The notes: a model not told the origin generated them from the sequence alone. Counted from the first letter of the stretch, positions 8,236 to 17,352 are shown. The stretch: DNA of 37,243 bases from Saccharospirillaceae bacterium (GCA_007116635.1 SKIB01000101.1:1-37243), one strand, 5' to 3'. A program made the numbers and translations.

Positions 8236-8715
8236 ATGAAATTAGTAGATAAGTTTGCTTTGTTGGTATCTTCTTTGGCCCTGGCTACGGTTTTATGGGC
8301 GCAGGAGTTGGATCAGCAGCGTTTGGATCTGTGGTTAGACTCCTATGATGTAATGATGCCCTTTGATAGTCAGGTTGATGAAGCTTTGATTGTTGAGAAT
8401 AACATTCAGACTCTAGATCAGTACCTAGAGTTAATGGCCTCTCTTGGACTATATGAGGATATGGAGCAGGCTGTAACAGAGGCTGGTTGGGAGTCCTTGG
8501 CAACTTTTTTCCAGTATTCCGAGCAGATCAGCGAGGGCATTATGGCGGTGGTCGAAGAGGAAATGTTAGCTGATATGCCTGAAGAGTTTCGAGAGATGGT
8601 TGGTGACTCTCAGTTTTCTCACGTTTCTGATGATCGTCGTGAGTTGATTCGCACCAACATGGATACCATCTTTGACATTCTTGAAAACCAGCGGCATTAC
8701 CAAGAACCAGAGTGA
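8236..8715 (+). CDS. small exported acidic protein of unknown function
   Basis: The frame is open from a TTG at 8014, but the first 74 codons give a T-rich, unlikely N-terminus. ATG at 8236 (GGA 6 bp upstream) starts a typical Sec signal peptide (about 1-22, ending L-W-A-Q), giving 159 aa. The mature part is strongly acidic, mostly helical and without cysteine. It has a helix-rich segment rich in Glu/Met (EEEMLADMPEEF) and a conserved-looking tail (RRELIRTNMDTIFDIL). I do not recognise a domain. It is divergent from the ectoine operon, so co-regulation by osmotic stress is possible but unproven. It is probably periplasmic. Confidence 0.75.
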   Translation: MKLVDKFALLVSSLALATVLWAQELDQQRLDLWLDSYDVMMPFDSQVDEALIVENNIQTLDQYLELMASLGLYEDMEQAVTEAGWESLATFFQYSEQISEGIMAVVEEEMLADMPEEFREMVGDSQFSHVSDDRRELIRTNMDTIFDILENQRHYQEPE

Positions 8716-8766
8716 TTACGTTGATAACAGGGCGTTTCTCGGTTGATTGGCGGTCTTAGCCTAATT

Positions 8767-9558
8767 TTAATCGGGAAACTCCAGTTTTAACTGCAATGCC
8801 TGGGCTTGTTTCATGGCTGCCTCTCTAAGGCTCGAGCGTTTGTGGCTGCCCTGATCAAGTGTTAGGTAAAAATAAAGCTGATGGCCAAGTTCGGTTTTGA
8901 GTTGTTGTTGTTCAATTAGCTGGTTAATTAGCACGAAGCCAGACAGCGCGCTATTGTCTGCAAGGCGGGCTTTCTTTTGTGGAAGCTCAAATTGCTGCCC
9001 TTGGTGCAATTCATGACAGCACTGTTTGTAGAGTCGTTGAAATTCGGGCCAAAGTCTTGATTCTGCTTCTTGCTGCAAGCGATTAAAGCCTAGGCGCCTG
9101 CCCGATTCAAAAACAATGGCATGCAACCAATCAACCTCTGAGCTATGGCGCCTATTATTGATTAGCTGAGCAAAGGCTTCAGCGGCGCTGGGTACACCTA
9201 GTTGTTGGTGGCTTGGCAGGCAGCGCTCTAAAAACTCTGCGATGCTTGGGGGCCAGGCTAATTCTTGCTTGCAACGATCTATGGCGCGTTCAATGTCTGC
9301 CATGCTCAGCTGGTTTTCCAGGATGCTTAGCGCCCATTCTCTTTTGGATCTAGCACTCTGCTCGGGGCTTTGCTGTTGAATTTCAAAGCGATTGCCATAA
9401 ATAGCCACAAAGCGAGCAAATATCATATTCACCAGGACTTTGATGTTGTGATCTAAGCGGTCACCAGTCTGTGTCTTGGATGTCGTTGAGCTGCTGTCGA
9501 AGCCTGGCTTTGCTGGCTCCCGGATGTTCAATGTTTGAAGAGGCTTGTGAAAGCTCAT
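8767..9558 (-). CDS. lambda-P-like replication protein, putative DnaB helicase loader
   Basis: The protein is 263 aa. The segment from about residue 37 to 112 resembles the phage lambda replication protein P family: IKVLVNMIFARFVAIYGNRF, then REWALSILENQLSMADIERAI, then a proline-containing PPSIAEFLERC. Family members bind and load the replicative DnaB helicase. The conserved block begins before Met45, and no other usable start lies between, so ATG 9558 (GGGG about 10 bp upstream) is needed. This makes the gene overlap the upstream DnaT-like gene by 98 bp, with a Ser/Thr/Lys-rich, probably disordered N-terminal tail encoded in the overlap. No ATPase motif is visible. The family call is by eye and moderate. 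Confidence 0.6.
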   Translation of the reverse strand: MSFHKPLQTLNIREPAKPGFDSSSTTSKTQTGDRLDHNIKVLVNMIFARFVAIYGNRFEIQQQSPEQSARSKREWALSILENQLSMADIERAIDRCKQELAWPPSIAEFLERCLPSHQQLGVPSAAEAFAQLINNRRHSSEVDWLHAIVFESGRRLGFNRLQQEAESRLWPEFQRLYKQCCHELHQGQQFELPQKKARLADNSALSGFVLINQLIEQQQLKTELGHQLYFYLTLDQGSHKRSSLREAAMKQAQALQLKLEFPD

Positions 9559-10201
9559 TGGATTGCCCCTGTTGTCTAGTCCAGTTATTTTTTACCCAGC
9601 CCATGAAGGAGCTATTAAAAGGCCCTTTTGATTGGCGCTCGCTGTGCCAAAGAATGAAGCCAGGACGCTGCTGTTCGATGAAAGCAGGGCTGATGCCTAA
9701 TTGCTGCAGCACTTGCAGGCATTCTTCATTAGGTTGCCAGTTTAGGTCAATACCTGTGCTTTCTGGTTGTTGCTCTTGTTGCTGCGCCCAAGGCTGCAGC
9801 TCCCAAGCGGCTTTGCCTGTCTGGTTGCGCAATCTTGCTGCATTTAGCGCATCTTTGGCTGAGCTTGCAGCACTGGATAGCCTTTGTTTGGCTGAGCTTT
9901 GTCCCTTGGCGCTGTCTATTTTTAGTACAGGTAAGCCTTGGTGGTGTTGTAAGCGAATGCTCAATAGCTGTTTATGCCACTGATATTGAATGCGGCCAAG
10001 AGTGCTTAAGGCCTCGAGGCAATCTTCAAGGTCATCCAAGCTAAAGGGCAGGGCGCAAAGCAGTTGCTCTGGTTTGAGTAACAATTGATCTTTGCCCGTT
10101 AGTAGCTGCCAATGCTGTAGATGATGCCAAAGAATGGCTTGTTCTATACCTATTTCTCGGGCCAAATGAAGGGAAAAGCTTAGCTGAATGTCTGCATGCA
10201 T
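9461..10201 (-). CDS. DnaT-like primosomal / replication-restart protein
   Basis: The protein is 246 aa. The C-terminal part (about 150-215) matches the DnaT ssDNA-binding domain: LNWQPNEECLQVLQQLGIS, then an RPGFILWHS segment, then FNSSFMGWVKNNW. In E. coli, DnaT bridges PriB/PriA and the DnaB-DnaC loader. The N-terminal part (about 1-85) looks like a winged-helix domain of the replication-initiator type (ARE IG IEQAILWHHLQHW). The middle is low-complexity Ala/Gln/Ser. The SD AGGAG lies 8 bp before the ATG. It is followed by the lambda-P-like gene, so a loader plus primosome pair is plausible. No other phage gene is near. Confidence 0.72.
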   Translation of the reverse strand: MHADIQLSFSLHLAREIGIEQAILWHHLQHWQLLTGKDQLLLKPEQLLCALPFSLDDLEDCLEALSTLGRIQYQWHKQLLSIRLQHHQGLPVLKIDSAKGQSSAKQRLSSAASSAKDALNAARLRNQTGKAAWELQPWAQQQEQQPESTGIDLNWQPNEECLQVLQQLGISPAFIEQQRPGFILWHSERQSKGPFNSSFMGWVKNNWTRQQGQSNELSQASSNIEHPGASKARLRQQLNDIQDTDW

Positions 10202-10289
10202 ATTCGATCTCCTAGCCTGTTATTGTACGGTTTAAATCCCTGCTATGCAGTTTTTTTTTGTTTGTCTGGCTGCTGCTTGGTTGGGGGCT

Positions 10290-10298
10290 TGGTATACT
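10290..10298 (+). promoter_or_regulatory. extended -10 promoter of the ABC exporter
   Basis: TGGTATACT is an extended -10 element (TG-N-TATACT). No good -35 is at the expected distance. Transcription would begin near 10305, downstream of the alternative TTG/ATG starts of the frame, which supports the ATG at 10329. Confidence 0.5.
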
Positions 10299-10328
10299 GA
10301 CAAGCTGAAATCCGCTATTGAGACATTA

Positions 10329-11207
10329 ATGTTCGCTGTTAATCTGGATCGCTTGTGTAAACGTTTTGCGGGGGTGGTCGCTGTCGATGATCTAAGCCTA
10401 ACCATTAACGAGGGAGAGTGTTTTGCTTTGCTTGGGCCTAATGGTGCGGGTAAAACAACTACCATGGAGATCTTGGTTGGTTTGCAGCAACCTGATTCGG
10501 GCAAAGCTCGGGTGCTGGGTCAGAGGCCTAGTAAGTCCTTGGCAGAGCGTATGGGTGTGCAGCTGCAGACGACTATGTTGCCTGATCACTTGCGCGTAGC
10601 CGAAGCCTTGGATTTGTTCGCAGGGTTTTATCGGCGCTTAATGCCTCGCGATCAGTTGCTTTCACTTTGTAGTCTAGAGCCATTGCTGGATAAAAACTGC
10701 CGCTCTCTTTCTGGCGGCCAGAGACAGCGTTTGGCCTTGGCATTGGCCTTGATTAATGACCCTGAATTGTTGCTGCTGGATGAGCCAACAGCAGGGCTTG
10801 ACCCTCAAGCTCGGCATCATTTTTGGCAGCTGATACGTGAGATTAAAAAGCTGGGTGGTAAAACCATTATTTTTACCAGTCATTATATGGATGAGGTTGA
10901 GGCCTTGGCTGATCGGTTAGCCATAGTTGACCAGGGCAAGTTGGTGGTCTGTGGCGCACCCTATGACTTGCTGGCTCAGCATTTTGCCGGTTGGCAAATG
11001 AGCTTGCCTGATCATCTGCAGTTGCCAGAGGCACTGGTAGGTCAGGTAAAGAGTCGCTCTGGACGTTGGTCTTGGTTGACGGATGATGTGTCCTATTGGT
11101 TAAAAGTCTTGCAAGAGATGGATATGCAACAAGCCGATTTAAGGGTATCACGCCCAGGTTTGGACGAACTGTTTTTATTATTAACTGGCCATGAGTTACG
11201 CGATTAA
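10329..11207 (+). CDS. ABC-2 type transporter ATP-binding protein
   Basis: The protein is 292 aa from the chosen ATG. It is the nucleotide-binding subunit of an ABC-2 exporter. Walker A is GPNGAGKT at 36-43, the signature is LSGGQRQRL, Walker B is LLLLDEPTAGLD, and the switch histidine is in TSHYMDE. The single-domain layout with a C-terminal extension is that of DrrA/NodI-like ATPases, which export drugs, polysaccharides or lipids. The frame could extend to 10245, but that would put the start upstream of the probable promoter. The permease gene overlaps by one base (TAATG), so the two are translationally coupled. The substrate is unknown. Confidence 0.93.
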   Translation: MFAVNLDRLCKRFAGVVAVDDLSLTINEGECFALLGPNGAGKTTTMEILVGLQQPDSGKARVLGQRPSKSLAERMGVQLQTTMLPDHLRVAEALDLFAGFYRRLMPRDQLLSLCSLEPLLDKNCRSLSGGQRQRLALALALINDPELLLLDEPTAGLDPQARHHFWQLIREIKKLGGKTIIFTSHYMDEVEALADRLAIVDQGKLVVCGAPYDLLAQHFAGWQMSLPDHLQLPEALVGQVKSRSGRWSWLTDDVSYWLKVLQEMDMQQADLRVSRPGLDELFLLLTGHELRD

Positions 11208-12217
11208 TGCATGCAATTTGGGTGATATTTTACGCAAGAAGTCGAGAGTTTTGGCGAGATCGTGGCTCTTTGATTTGGAATCTGTTGCTGCCCTTGGTTT
11301 TGGTGTTGGGTTTGACTGCCATCTTTGGTGGTCAGGGGCAGCCTAGTTTTCGTGTGCTTTGGCTTGGGCAGCAGGATGCATACTTGAACCCTCCGCACCT
11401 CTTATCCCTGTCGACGGTGGCCAGTCAGAGGGCAGCGGATATAGACCAGGCCTTGCATTTATTGTCTATGCATCAGGTGGATATGGTGCTGGATTTGGAT
11501 CAGCGTCATTTTTGGACCAATGAGCACAGTCAAAAGGGGCCTGTGTTGCTTGAGCTGTTGGCTGCACGTGATCCGCAGTATGTGCGCCAGCCCATGGCAA
11601 CCTTGCCCATTCCTTACCTCGACTGGTTATTACCTGGTGTTTTGGCAATGAACCTAATGTATGCCAGTTTGTTTGGTGTGGGTTATGCACTTGTTCGTTA
11701 CCGGCGTAGTGGTGTTCTCAAGCGCCTAGCGTTGACACCACTGACACAGGGGCAGTTTTTAATGGGGCAAATTTTAGCCAGGCTTTGGGTTGTTCTTCTA
11801 GTTAACTCATTGATCTTTGTTGGCTTGCATCTCAGCCTAGGAGTAGGCCAGCAAGGTTCTTGGCTATTACTTTTACTAACCATGGTGTTAGGCTCCATGA
11901 CCATGATAGCCCTGGGGCTGTTGGTGGCTGCCCGGATTACAAGTGAGGAATTGGCCTCAGGCTTATTAAACTTTATGACTTGGCCAATGTTAATGCTTTC
12001 CGGCCTGTTCTTCTCTTTACAAATGGCTCCGCTTTGGTTGCAGTCCATAGCGCAATGGTTGCCACTCACGCAAATTGTACAAGCCATGCGTATGATAATG
12101 GTTGAGGGTGCTGCTTTTGCTGTCGTTTGGCCTCATTTGCAGTTGTTGCTCTGGCAGTGTCTGCTGATCATGCTACTAGCGGTTGTGCTTTTCCGCTGGC
12201 AAGGGCAGGGTAGGTGA
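11207..12217 (+). CDS. ABC-2 type transporter permease
   Basis: The protein is 336 aa. An N-terminal transmembrane helix (about 22-38) is followed by an extracytoplasmic domain (about 40-140). Five further helices then lie between about 145 and 330, including the ABC-2 region with a YRRSGVLKRLALTP coupling segment. This is the usual permease partner of DrrA/NodI-type ATPases, and it starts on the last base of the ATPase stop. No terminator is seen after it; the chitinase gene begins 178 bp later with its own promoter elements. Confidence 0.92.
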   Translation: MHAIWVIFYARSREFWRDRGSLIWNLLLPLVLVLGLTAIFGGQGQPSFRVLWLGQQDAYLNPPHLLSLSTVASQRAADIDQALHLLSMHQVDMVLDLDQRHFWTNEHSQKGPVLLELLAARDPQYVRQPMATLPIPYLDWLLPGVLAMNLMYASLFGVGYALVRYRRSGVLKRLALTPLTQGQFLMGQILARLWVVLLVNSLIFVGLHLSLGVGQQGSWLLLLLTMVLGSMTMIALGLLVAARITSEELASGLLNFMTWPMLMLSGLFFSLQMAPLWLQSIAQWLPLTQIVQAMRMIMVEGAAFAVVWPHLQLLLWQCLLIMLLAVVLFRWQGQGR

Positions 12218-12273
12218 TCCTTGCTGACAAAATGGAAATTTTTTCTTGAAATATGTGAGCTGTTTAACAAAAA

Positions 12274-12304
12274 TAGACAAATTTTGCTGCCTAAAAGTTA
12301 TAAT
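12274..12304 (+). promoter_or_regulatory. promoter candidate for the first chitinase gene
   Basis: A consensus TATAAT at 12299-12304 is preceded by TAGACA (12274-12279) with a long 19-bp spacer. The ATG of the chitinase is at 12396, giving a leader of about 85 nt. The -10 is good and the -35 assignment is weak. Confidence 0.4.
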
Positions 12305-12395
12305 TAACTAATATTAAGATTGGCTAATAATCCATCAGTGAGAGTGCTTGTGGCTTGCTTGGCTGATTACAACAACAAAGAAATGAGGTCTTAAT

Positions 12396-15260
12396 ATGTC
12401 TAAGAAATTACTGCGTAATTTCGGCTTAACGGCGCTTACAGCAGCTACACTGGCTGCTTGTGGGACAGCTGAACCACCAGGTGGCGTGCCTGAGCCCGGT
12501 CCTACGTCGGATATTACTGTTACCCCTTCCATTAGCCCAGACCCTTCTCCAACCGGAAGCGTCACTCCCGAGCCAACGCCGTCCGTTAGCATCACTCCTG
12601 ATCCCAGCCCAACTGGCAGTATTACCCCTGAGCCTACGACCAGCCCTGGTGTGACTAATCGTCCAGTGCTTCCTACTTCAGGGGTTGGGGTCATTGATAC
12701 CACTGTGCCCTCAACTACTGTAACTTTGGTGCCTTCTCAAATGCCAGGGCAGTGCTCTGCTCAGGCCTGGAATGCCAGCCAAACTTACTCCAATGCCGGA
12801 ACCACTGTTGCTCATAATGGCAAAGAGTGGCGTAATCAATGGTGGTCAAATCCTGGTGAGGAGCCTGGAGTAGATGGTGTTTGGACTCTGGTACGTGAGT
12901 GTCCATCTTCAGGTGTAACTCAGGTGCCTACTACCATTGTAACTCAGGTGCCCACCACCACTAATATTCCACCCATTGGCGCTGATCACAGCATGTGCCG
13001 TCCTGCTGGGTTGTGGTCTGCTCCTGGTGTGAACTCGCCCTACTGTACTGTTTACGATGGCAATGGTCGTGAGCGATTACCCAATGGCCTCAATCGACGT
13101 ATCATTGGCTACTTCACCTCTTGGCGTAACGGTGCCAACGGCATGCCAACCTACTTGGCAGCCGACGTACCTTGGGAAAGCATCTCTCATATTAATTATG
13201 CTTTTGGCCATGTAGGTGCAGATTGGGAAGTTTCCATCGGCAATCCTAATGATCCAAACAATGCTGCTACAAGCATGACTTGGGATCATTTGGGTCCAAA
13301 CTACTATATGGATGAGAAGTGGAGCTTTAAAGGCCACTTCAACCTGCTGAACAGCTACGCCAAACAGCATGGCGTGAAACTCTTAGTTGCCTTAGGTGGC
13401 TGGGCCGAAACTGGTGGTTACTGGGGAGAAGGCCGCAACGGTATCCCAGTAGATGAAATCGGCCGAAACTTCAATGGTGGTTTCTACGCCCTGACCAATG
13501 ATGTTGACACCGGTGCGGTACGTCATGATCGTATTGCCACCTTCGCCAAGTCGGCTGTCGATTTCTTGCGCACCTATGACTTTGACGGTATCGATATCGA
13601 TTACGAGTACCCAACCTCTATGTCCGATGCGGGCATGCCAGAAGACTGGTCCATCTCTAACCGTCATCGCGGTGAGCTTTGGGAGGGTTACATGGCATTG
13701 ATGGAAGCGCTGCGTGTTGAGTTGGATAAGGCTGGTGAAGAAGATGGTGTGCATTACTTATTAACCATTGCTTCTCCTTCCTCTGGTTATCTGTTGCGCG
13801 GCTTTGAGGGCTTCCAAGCGCTTAAATACCTCGACTTCGTTAACATCATGAGCTATGACTTGCACGGTGCTTGGAATCATTTTGTGGGCCACAACGCGCC
13901 ACTGTTTGACACTGGCTTAGATAACGAAATCAAAGACGCCGGTCTGTATGACATTTCACAGACCGCATCCAATCTGGATGACTACTCAGACGGTTGGTTT
14001 TTCGGTCAAATGGGTTATTTGAACATCGATTGGGCTTACCGCTACTTCTTGACAGCCATTCAGGGTGGTCGTGTGAACATTGGTCTGCCGTACTACACCC
14101 GTGGTTGGCAAGATGTTCAGGGCGGCATCAATGGTCTATGGGGCTTGGCAGCTCGTCCAGATCAGCAAAACTGCTATCTGGGTACTGGTGGCAACCTTGG
14201 CCCAGATGCTCTAAGCGAAGAGGCAGGTGCTCCTTGTGGTTTGGGTGCTGAAGGTATTGATAACCTATGGTTTGATGTGGATGGCAATGGCAATGAAATG
14301 TTCGCCGGTGCTGGTCCGATCTGGCATGCGAATAACCTGCGCGACGGCCTGCCAACCCCCTATGTTGCCAGCTTCGGTCATGATGTTGACAACAATCCTA
14401 AAGCAGTGGTTCGTGGTTCATACACTGAGTACTACGACGAAGTAGCCCAGGCTTCATGGTTGTGGAATCCAACCACTAACGTGTTCCTGTCGACTGAAAA
14501 TGAGCGGTCCTATCGTGCTAAGGTGCAATACGCCATTGACCAGGGTGCTGGTGGTATCATGTTCTGGGAGTTGGCCGGCGACTACAGCCGTCCAGGTGAG
14601 AACGGCCGTGATTACTACTGGTTTGGCAGCACTTTGACCGACATTGCCGCTGACATGCTGCGAGCAGCTCCTCCGTACAGTGTGGTCATGGGTGACGATT
14701 CAGTCCCAACCTTGAACGACCGTATCGATATGGACATTGATTTGGTAGGCTTTTCGCCAGTGGGTGAAGAAAACTATCCGATCCAAATTGGCTTGAAGCT
14801 GACGAATAACAGCAGTCTGGATTTAACCGGTGCCAGTATTCGCTTCAGCGTGTCCTCTGCAGTGCCAATCACCAATCTGCACACAGGTCAAAACAGTGAA
14901 AACATCAACCTGCTGCATCCATATGAAGGTCTGAATGATTTCAGTCGTCGTCCAGGTGTGGTCAACTCCTTGCCAGCAGCTGGTTGGGAAGACGGTCGTG
15001 GTCACTGGTCAGTGGTGCGCTTCGCCAATGGTTCAGGCGCAACTGAGGGTAATGTCGGTGGCTTGCCAACCGACTTCCACCGCCTGCAGTTTGATCTGAT
15101 TGAGCAAAGCAACTGGGGTGGCGGCGGTTCCGCTATTCCATTCCGTGCTGGTCAGACCATTACCCTGCCGTTGCGCATCTATATGCCAATGCCAGTACCT
15201 GCTGCCAGCAGCTTTGAAGTTGAGCTGGCGGATGGTCGCGTATTTGGAGTTAATCCTTAG
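12396..15260 (+). CDS. GH18 chitinase, surface lipoprotein with CBM5/12
   Basis: The protein is 954 aa. It hydrolyses chitin by the substrate-assisted retaining GH18 mechanism. The order is: lipoprotein signal (L-A-A-C, then Gly), a Thr/Pro/Ser linker (about 25-118), a CBM5/12 chitin-binding module (Cys120 to Cys169, with the aromatic WxNxxY and EWRNQWW type pattern), a second Thr-rich linker, and a GH18 barrel (about 230-757). The DGIDIDYE catalytic motif is at 397-404 with the acid Glu404, and LVALGGW on the preceding strand. A C-terminal domain (about 758-954) of unknown function has beta-rich LTNNS and VRFANG segments. The SD GAGGT lies 7 bp before the ATG. The Gly after the lipid Cys suggests outer-membrane sorting. 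A terminator follows. It is distinct from the two smaller chitinases downstream. Confidence 0.95.
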   Translation: MSKKLLRNFGLTALTAATLAACGTAEPPGGVPEPGPTSDITVTPSISPDPSPTGSVTPEPTPSVSITPDPSPTGSITPEPTTSPGVTNRPVLPTSGVGVIDTTVPSTTVTLVPSQMPGQCSAQAWNASQTYSNAGTTVAHNGKEWRNQWWSNPGEEPGVDGVWTLVRECPSSGVTQVPTTIVTQVPTTTNIPPIGADHSMCRPAGLWSAPGVNSPYCTVYDGNGRERLPNGLNRRIIGYFTSWRNGANGMPTYLAADVPWESISHINYAFGHVGADWEVSIGNPNDPNNAATSMTWDHLGPNYYMDEKWSFKGHFNLLNSYAKQHGVKLLVALGGWAETGGYWGEGRNGIPVDEIGRNFNGGFYALTNDVDTGAVRHDRIATFAKSAVDFLRTYDFDGIDIDYEYPTSMSDAGMPEDWSISNRHRGELWEGYMALMEALRVELDKAGEEDGVHYLLTIASPSSGYLLRGFEGFQALKYLDFVNIMSYDLHGAWNHFVGHNAPLFDTGLDNEIKDAGLYDISQTASNLDDYSDGWFFGQMGYLNIDWAYRYFLTAIQGGRVNIGLPYYTRGWQDVQGGINGLWGLAARPDQQNCYLGTGGNLGPDALSEEAGAPCGLGAEGIDNLWFDVDGNGNEMFAGAGPIWHANNLRDGLPTPYVASFGHDVDNNPKAVVRGSYTEYYDEVAQASWLWNPTTNVFLSTENERSYRAKVQYAIDQGAGGIMFWELAGDYSRPGENGRDYYWFGSTLTDIAADMLRAAPPYSVVMGDDSVPTLNDRIDMDIDLVGFSPVGEENYPIQIGLKLTNNSSLDLTGASIRFSVSSAVPITNLHTGQNSENINLLHPYEGLNDFSRRPGVVNSLPAAGWEDGRGHWSVVRFANGSGATEGNVGGLPTDFHRLQFDLIEQSNWGGGGSAIPFRAGQTITLPLRIYMPMPVPAASSFEVELADGRVFGVNP

Positions 15261-15283
15261 ATCTGTCTTTTGGTATCAAATCG

Positions 15284-15308
15284 AGGCCCTCAATTGAGGG
15301 CCTTTTTT
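15284..15308 (+). terminator. intrinsic terminator of the first chitinase gene
   Basis: AGGCCCTC (15284-15291) and GAGGGCCT (15296-15303) form a perfect 8-bp stem with an AATT loop, followed by T6 (15303-15308). Confidence 0.92.
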
Positions 15309-15529
15309 GTTTGAGTGTCCCTAGGCGCTCTGTGATCAGCAATCTAGTGCAAGAGAGAAATCCGTTTTGGTAAGGGGTGATGCTTTGGCTCAGTGTTAAT
15401 CTATTTATCGAACAATGTTTGCTTGCTGTTCATCTTTGTGCGTTTGGCCACATTTTTTTATTCTAAAGTAATTACACTAAAGTTAAGTCCAAAAGGCTTG
15501 ATCGCAATAATAACAAACCGAGGTAACTC

Positions 15530-17263
15530 ATGAATAAAATCAAACTCCAGCAGCTAGCAGTGGCTGTGGCAACTACATCAGTATTGGTAGCCTGTGGTGA
15601 TGTTGAGAATGCACCTGTCATTCCAACGCCAACCGATGATGTGATTGTCACTCCAAGCGTGACTGCTTCACCTAGCCCTACTCAAGAGCCTAGTGTTACT
15701 GCTACTCCTTCTGAAATTGCTCCAACTGGCTCGCCAACGATTTCTCCTACGCCTACAGTTACAAGTGATCCTACAGCTAAACCAATTACTGCTTGGTGTC
15801 CGGCCAGAGCTGGTCAGCCCGATGATTGGTGTGCAGGCAAGGCTGTAACAGCAGATGGTACCGAGTTACCTCCAGGTGGCTACCCCTATAGCCCAATACG
15901 TGCTTTCCAGGAGTACGACATGTTGGCTAATGGTTACAAGGTGGGTACCTATTATCCAGAGTGGGGTGTTTATGCTCGTGGCTTTGAGGCTGAGCATATT
16001 CCTTACAACGCTTTAACTCATGTCTACTACGCATTCGCATCCGTTTGTGGTGATAATTCAACCGCCTTTAATGAAGATGCGGCTAACGGTAATTTGGAAA
16101 TTGGTGGTGTTGCTTTCTGTACTCAAGACTTCGAGATGAATATCTACGATGATTGGGCAGCGACTGAAAGGCCCTTTGCTGGTGATGCATGGGATACACC
16201 TCTAAAGGGGTTGTTTGGTCAGTTTGCTCGTGCCAAGGCAGCACACCCACATTTGAAAGTGCAGATGTCTATTGGTGGTTGGACTTTGTCACGTCCATTC
16301 TTTGAGATGGCTGACGACCCTGCTAAACGCGCCATTTTCGTTGCCTCGGTTAAGCGTTTCTTGCGCACCTACTCCACGACCTTTGATGGGGTTGACATTG
16401 ATTGGGAATTCCCCGGCGCAGGTGGTAATGATCCAGACATGGGTGATGCTAATCCAGATGGCGACAACTTTAACCCTGATCGTTTGCGCGATGCCGATAA
16501 CTTTGCTGATCTGGTTATTGAGCTTCGCCAAGCAATGGATGAGTTAGAAGCAGAGTTAGGCAAGCGTTTTGAGTTGGGTGCAGCAGTTTCGCCTGATCCA
16601 GTTCGCGCCGCAGAGTTCATTAACTGGGACCGAGCTGCACCAGCCATGGACTTCATTAACCTGATGTCTTACGACTATTCAGGTGCTTGGACTTTGGAAA
16701 ATCTTGGTTACAACACCTCTTTGCGTCATCCAAATCCTGTTGATCCGAACTGGAATACCGAAGGCTTGGTAAATGCTATGCTGGCCCAGGGTATTCAGGC
16801 TAACAAGCTGATTGTGGGTGTGGCTAAGTATGGCCGTGGTTGGACTGGGGTTTCAAACCTAACCGATCCAAATGATCCGTTTACTGGTACAGCACAGGCG
16901 GGTACGCCAGCTGATGAGACTGGTATCCCTTATGCTGGCCCTGGTGTTGCTGTAGGTAATATTTCTAACTGGGAAGTTGGTAACGCAGATTATGCCTTCA
17001 TCGAGCAGACCATGATGGGTGGTGCTGATGGTACAGGTATCAATGGCTTTGAGTTTGTTTACCATGCCGATATCGGCGGTGCCTATGTTTGGAATCCAAG
17101 CACAGGTACTTTGCTAGCCTTTGATAGTAAAGAAACAGTGCATCAGAAGGGCGACCTGGTTCGAAGCCTTGGTCTGGGTGGTTTGTTCTCTTGGGAGATC
17201 ACTGGTGATTCAGGTACTATTCTTAATGCCATGAACGAGTCTTTGAATAAGCCAAGAAAATGA
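15530..17263 (+). CDS. GH18 chitinase, surface lipoprotein without CBM
   Basis: The protein is 577 aa. The lipoprotein signal (L-V-A-C, then Gly) leads into a Thr/Pro linker (about 25-90) and a GH18 domain (about 125-577). Key motifs are QMSIGGW and the DGVDIDWE catalytic motif at 286-293 with the acid Glu293, followed by FPGAGGND. The terminal FSWEITGDSG is the barrel strand carrying a substrate-binding Trp. It is paralogous along the whole catalytic domain to the next chitinase, but it lacks a recognisable CBM. The SD GAGGTAA lies 4 bp before the ATG. A terminator follows. It is probably an outer-membrane anchored, chitooligosaccharide-releasing enzyme; endo or exo mode cannot be read from the sequence. 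Confidence 0.95.
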   Translation: MNKIKLQQLAVAVATTSVLVACGDVENAPVIPTPTDDVIVTPSVTASPSPTQEPSVTATPSEIAPTGSPTISPTPTVTSDPTAKPITAWCPARAGQPDDWCAGKAVTADGTELPPGGYPYSPIRAFQEYDMLANGYKVGTYYPEWGVYARGFEAEHIPYNALTHVYYAFASVCGDNSTAFNEDAANGNLEIGGVAFCTQDFEMNIYDDWAATERPFAGDAWDTPLKGLFGQFARAKAAHPHLKVQMSIGGWTLSRPFFEMADDPAKRAIFVASVKRFLRTYSTTFDGVDIDWEFPGAGGNDPDMGDANPDGDNFNPDRLRDADNFADLVIELRQAMDELEAELGKRFELGAAVSPDPVRAAEFINWDRAAPAMDFINLMSYDYSGAWTLENLGYNTSLRHPNPVDPNWNTEGLVNAMLAQGIQANKLIVGVAKYGRGWTGVSNLTDPNDPFTGTAQAGTPADETGIPYAGPGVAVGNISNWEVGNADYAFIEQTMMGGADGTGINGFEFVYHADIGGAYVWNPSTGTLLAFDSKETVHQKGDLVRSLGLGGLFSWEITGDSGTILNAMNESLNKPRK

Positions 17264-17289
17264 TTTTCTAATTGCATGACTCAACAGAA

Positions 17290-17315
17290 ACCGCAGCTTG
17301 CTGCGGTTTTTTTTT
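17290..17315 (+). terminator. intrinsic terminator of the second chitinase gene
   Basis: ACCGCAG (17290-17296) pairs with CTGCGGT (17301-17307) across a CTTG loop and is followed by a nine-T run to 17315. Confidence 0.93.
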
Positions 17316-17352
17316 GTGCAAAAAATGTCCGATAAGTAATGTTTAACCGCCG

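Noticed and set aside
9471-9983. 170-codon plus-strand frame opposite the DnaT-like gene
   Set aside because: Cys/Ser/Leu-rich antisense shadow of a gene with recognisable domain motifs.
8767-10201. Prophage remnant
   Set aside because: Apart from the DnaT-like and lambda-P-like genes there is no integrase, capsid, lysis or repressor gene, and no attachment-site repeats were seen.
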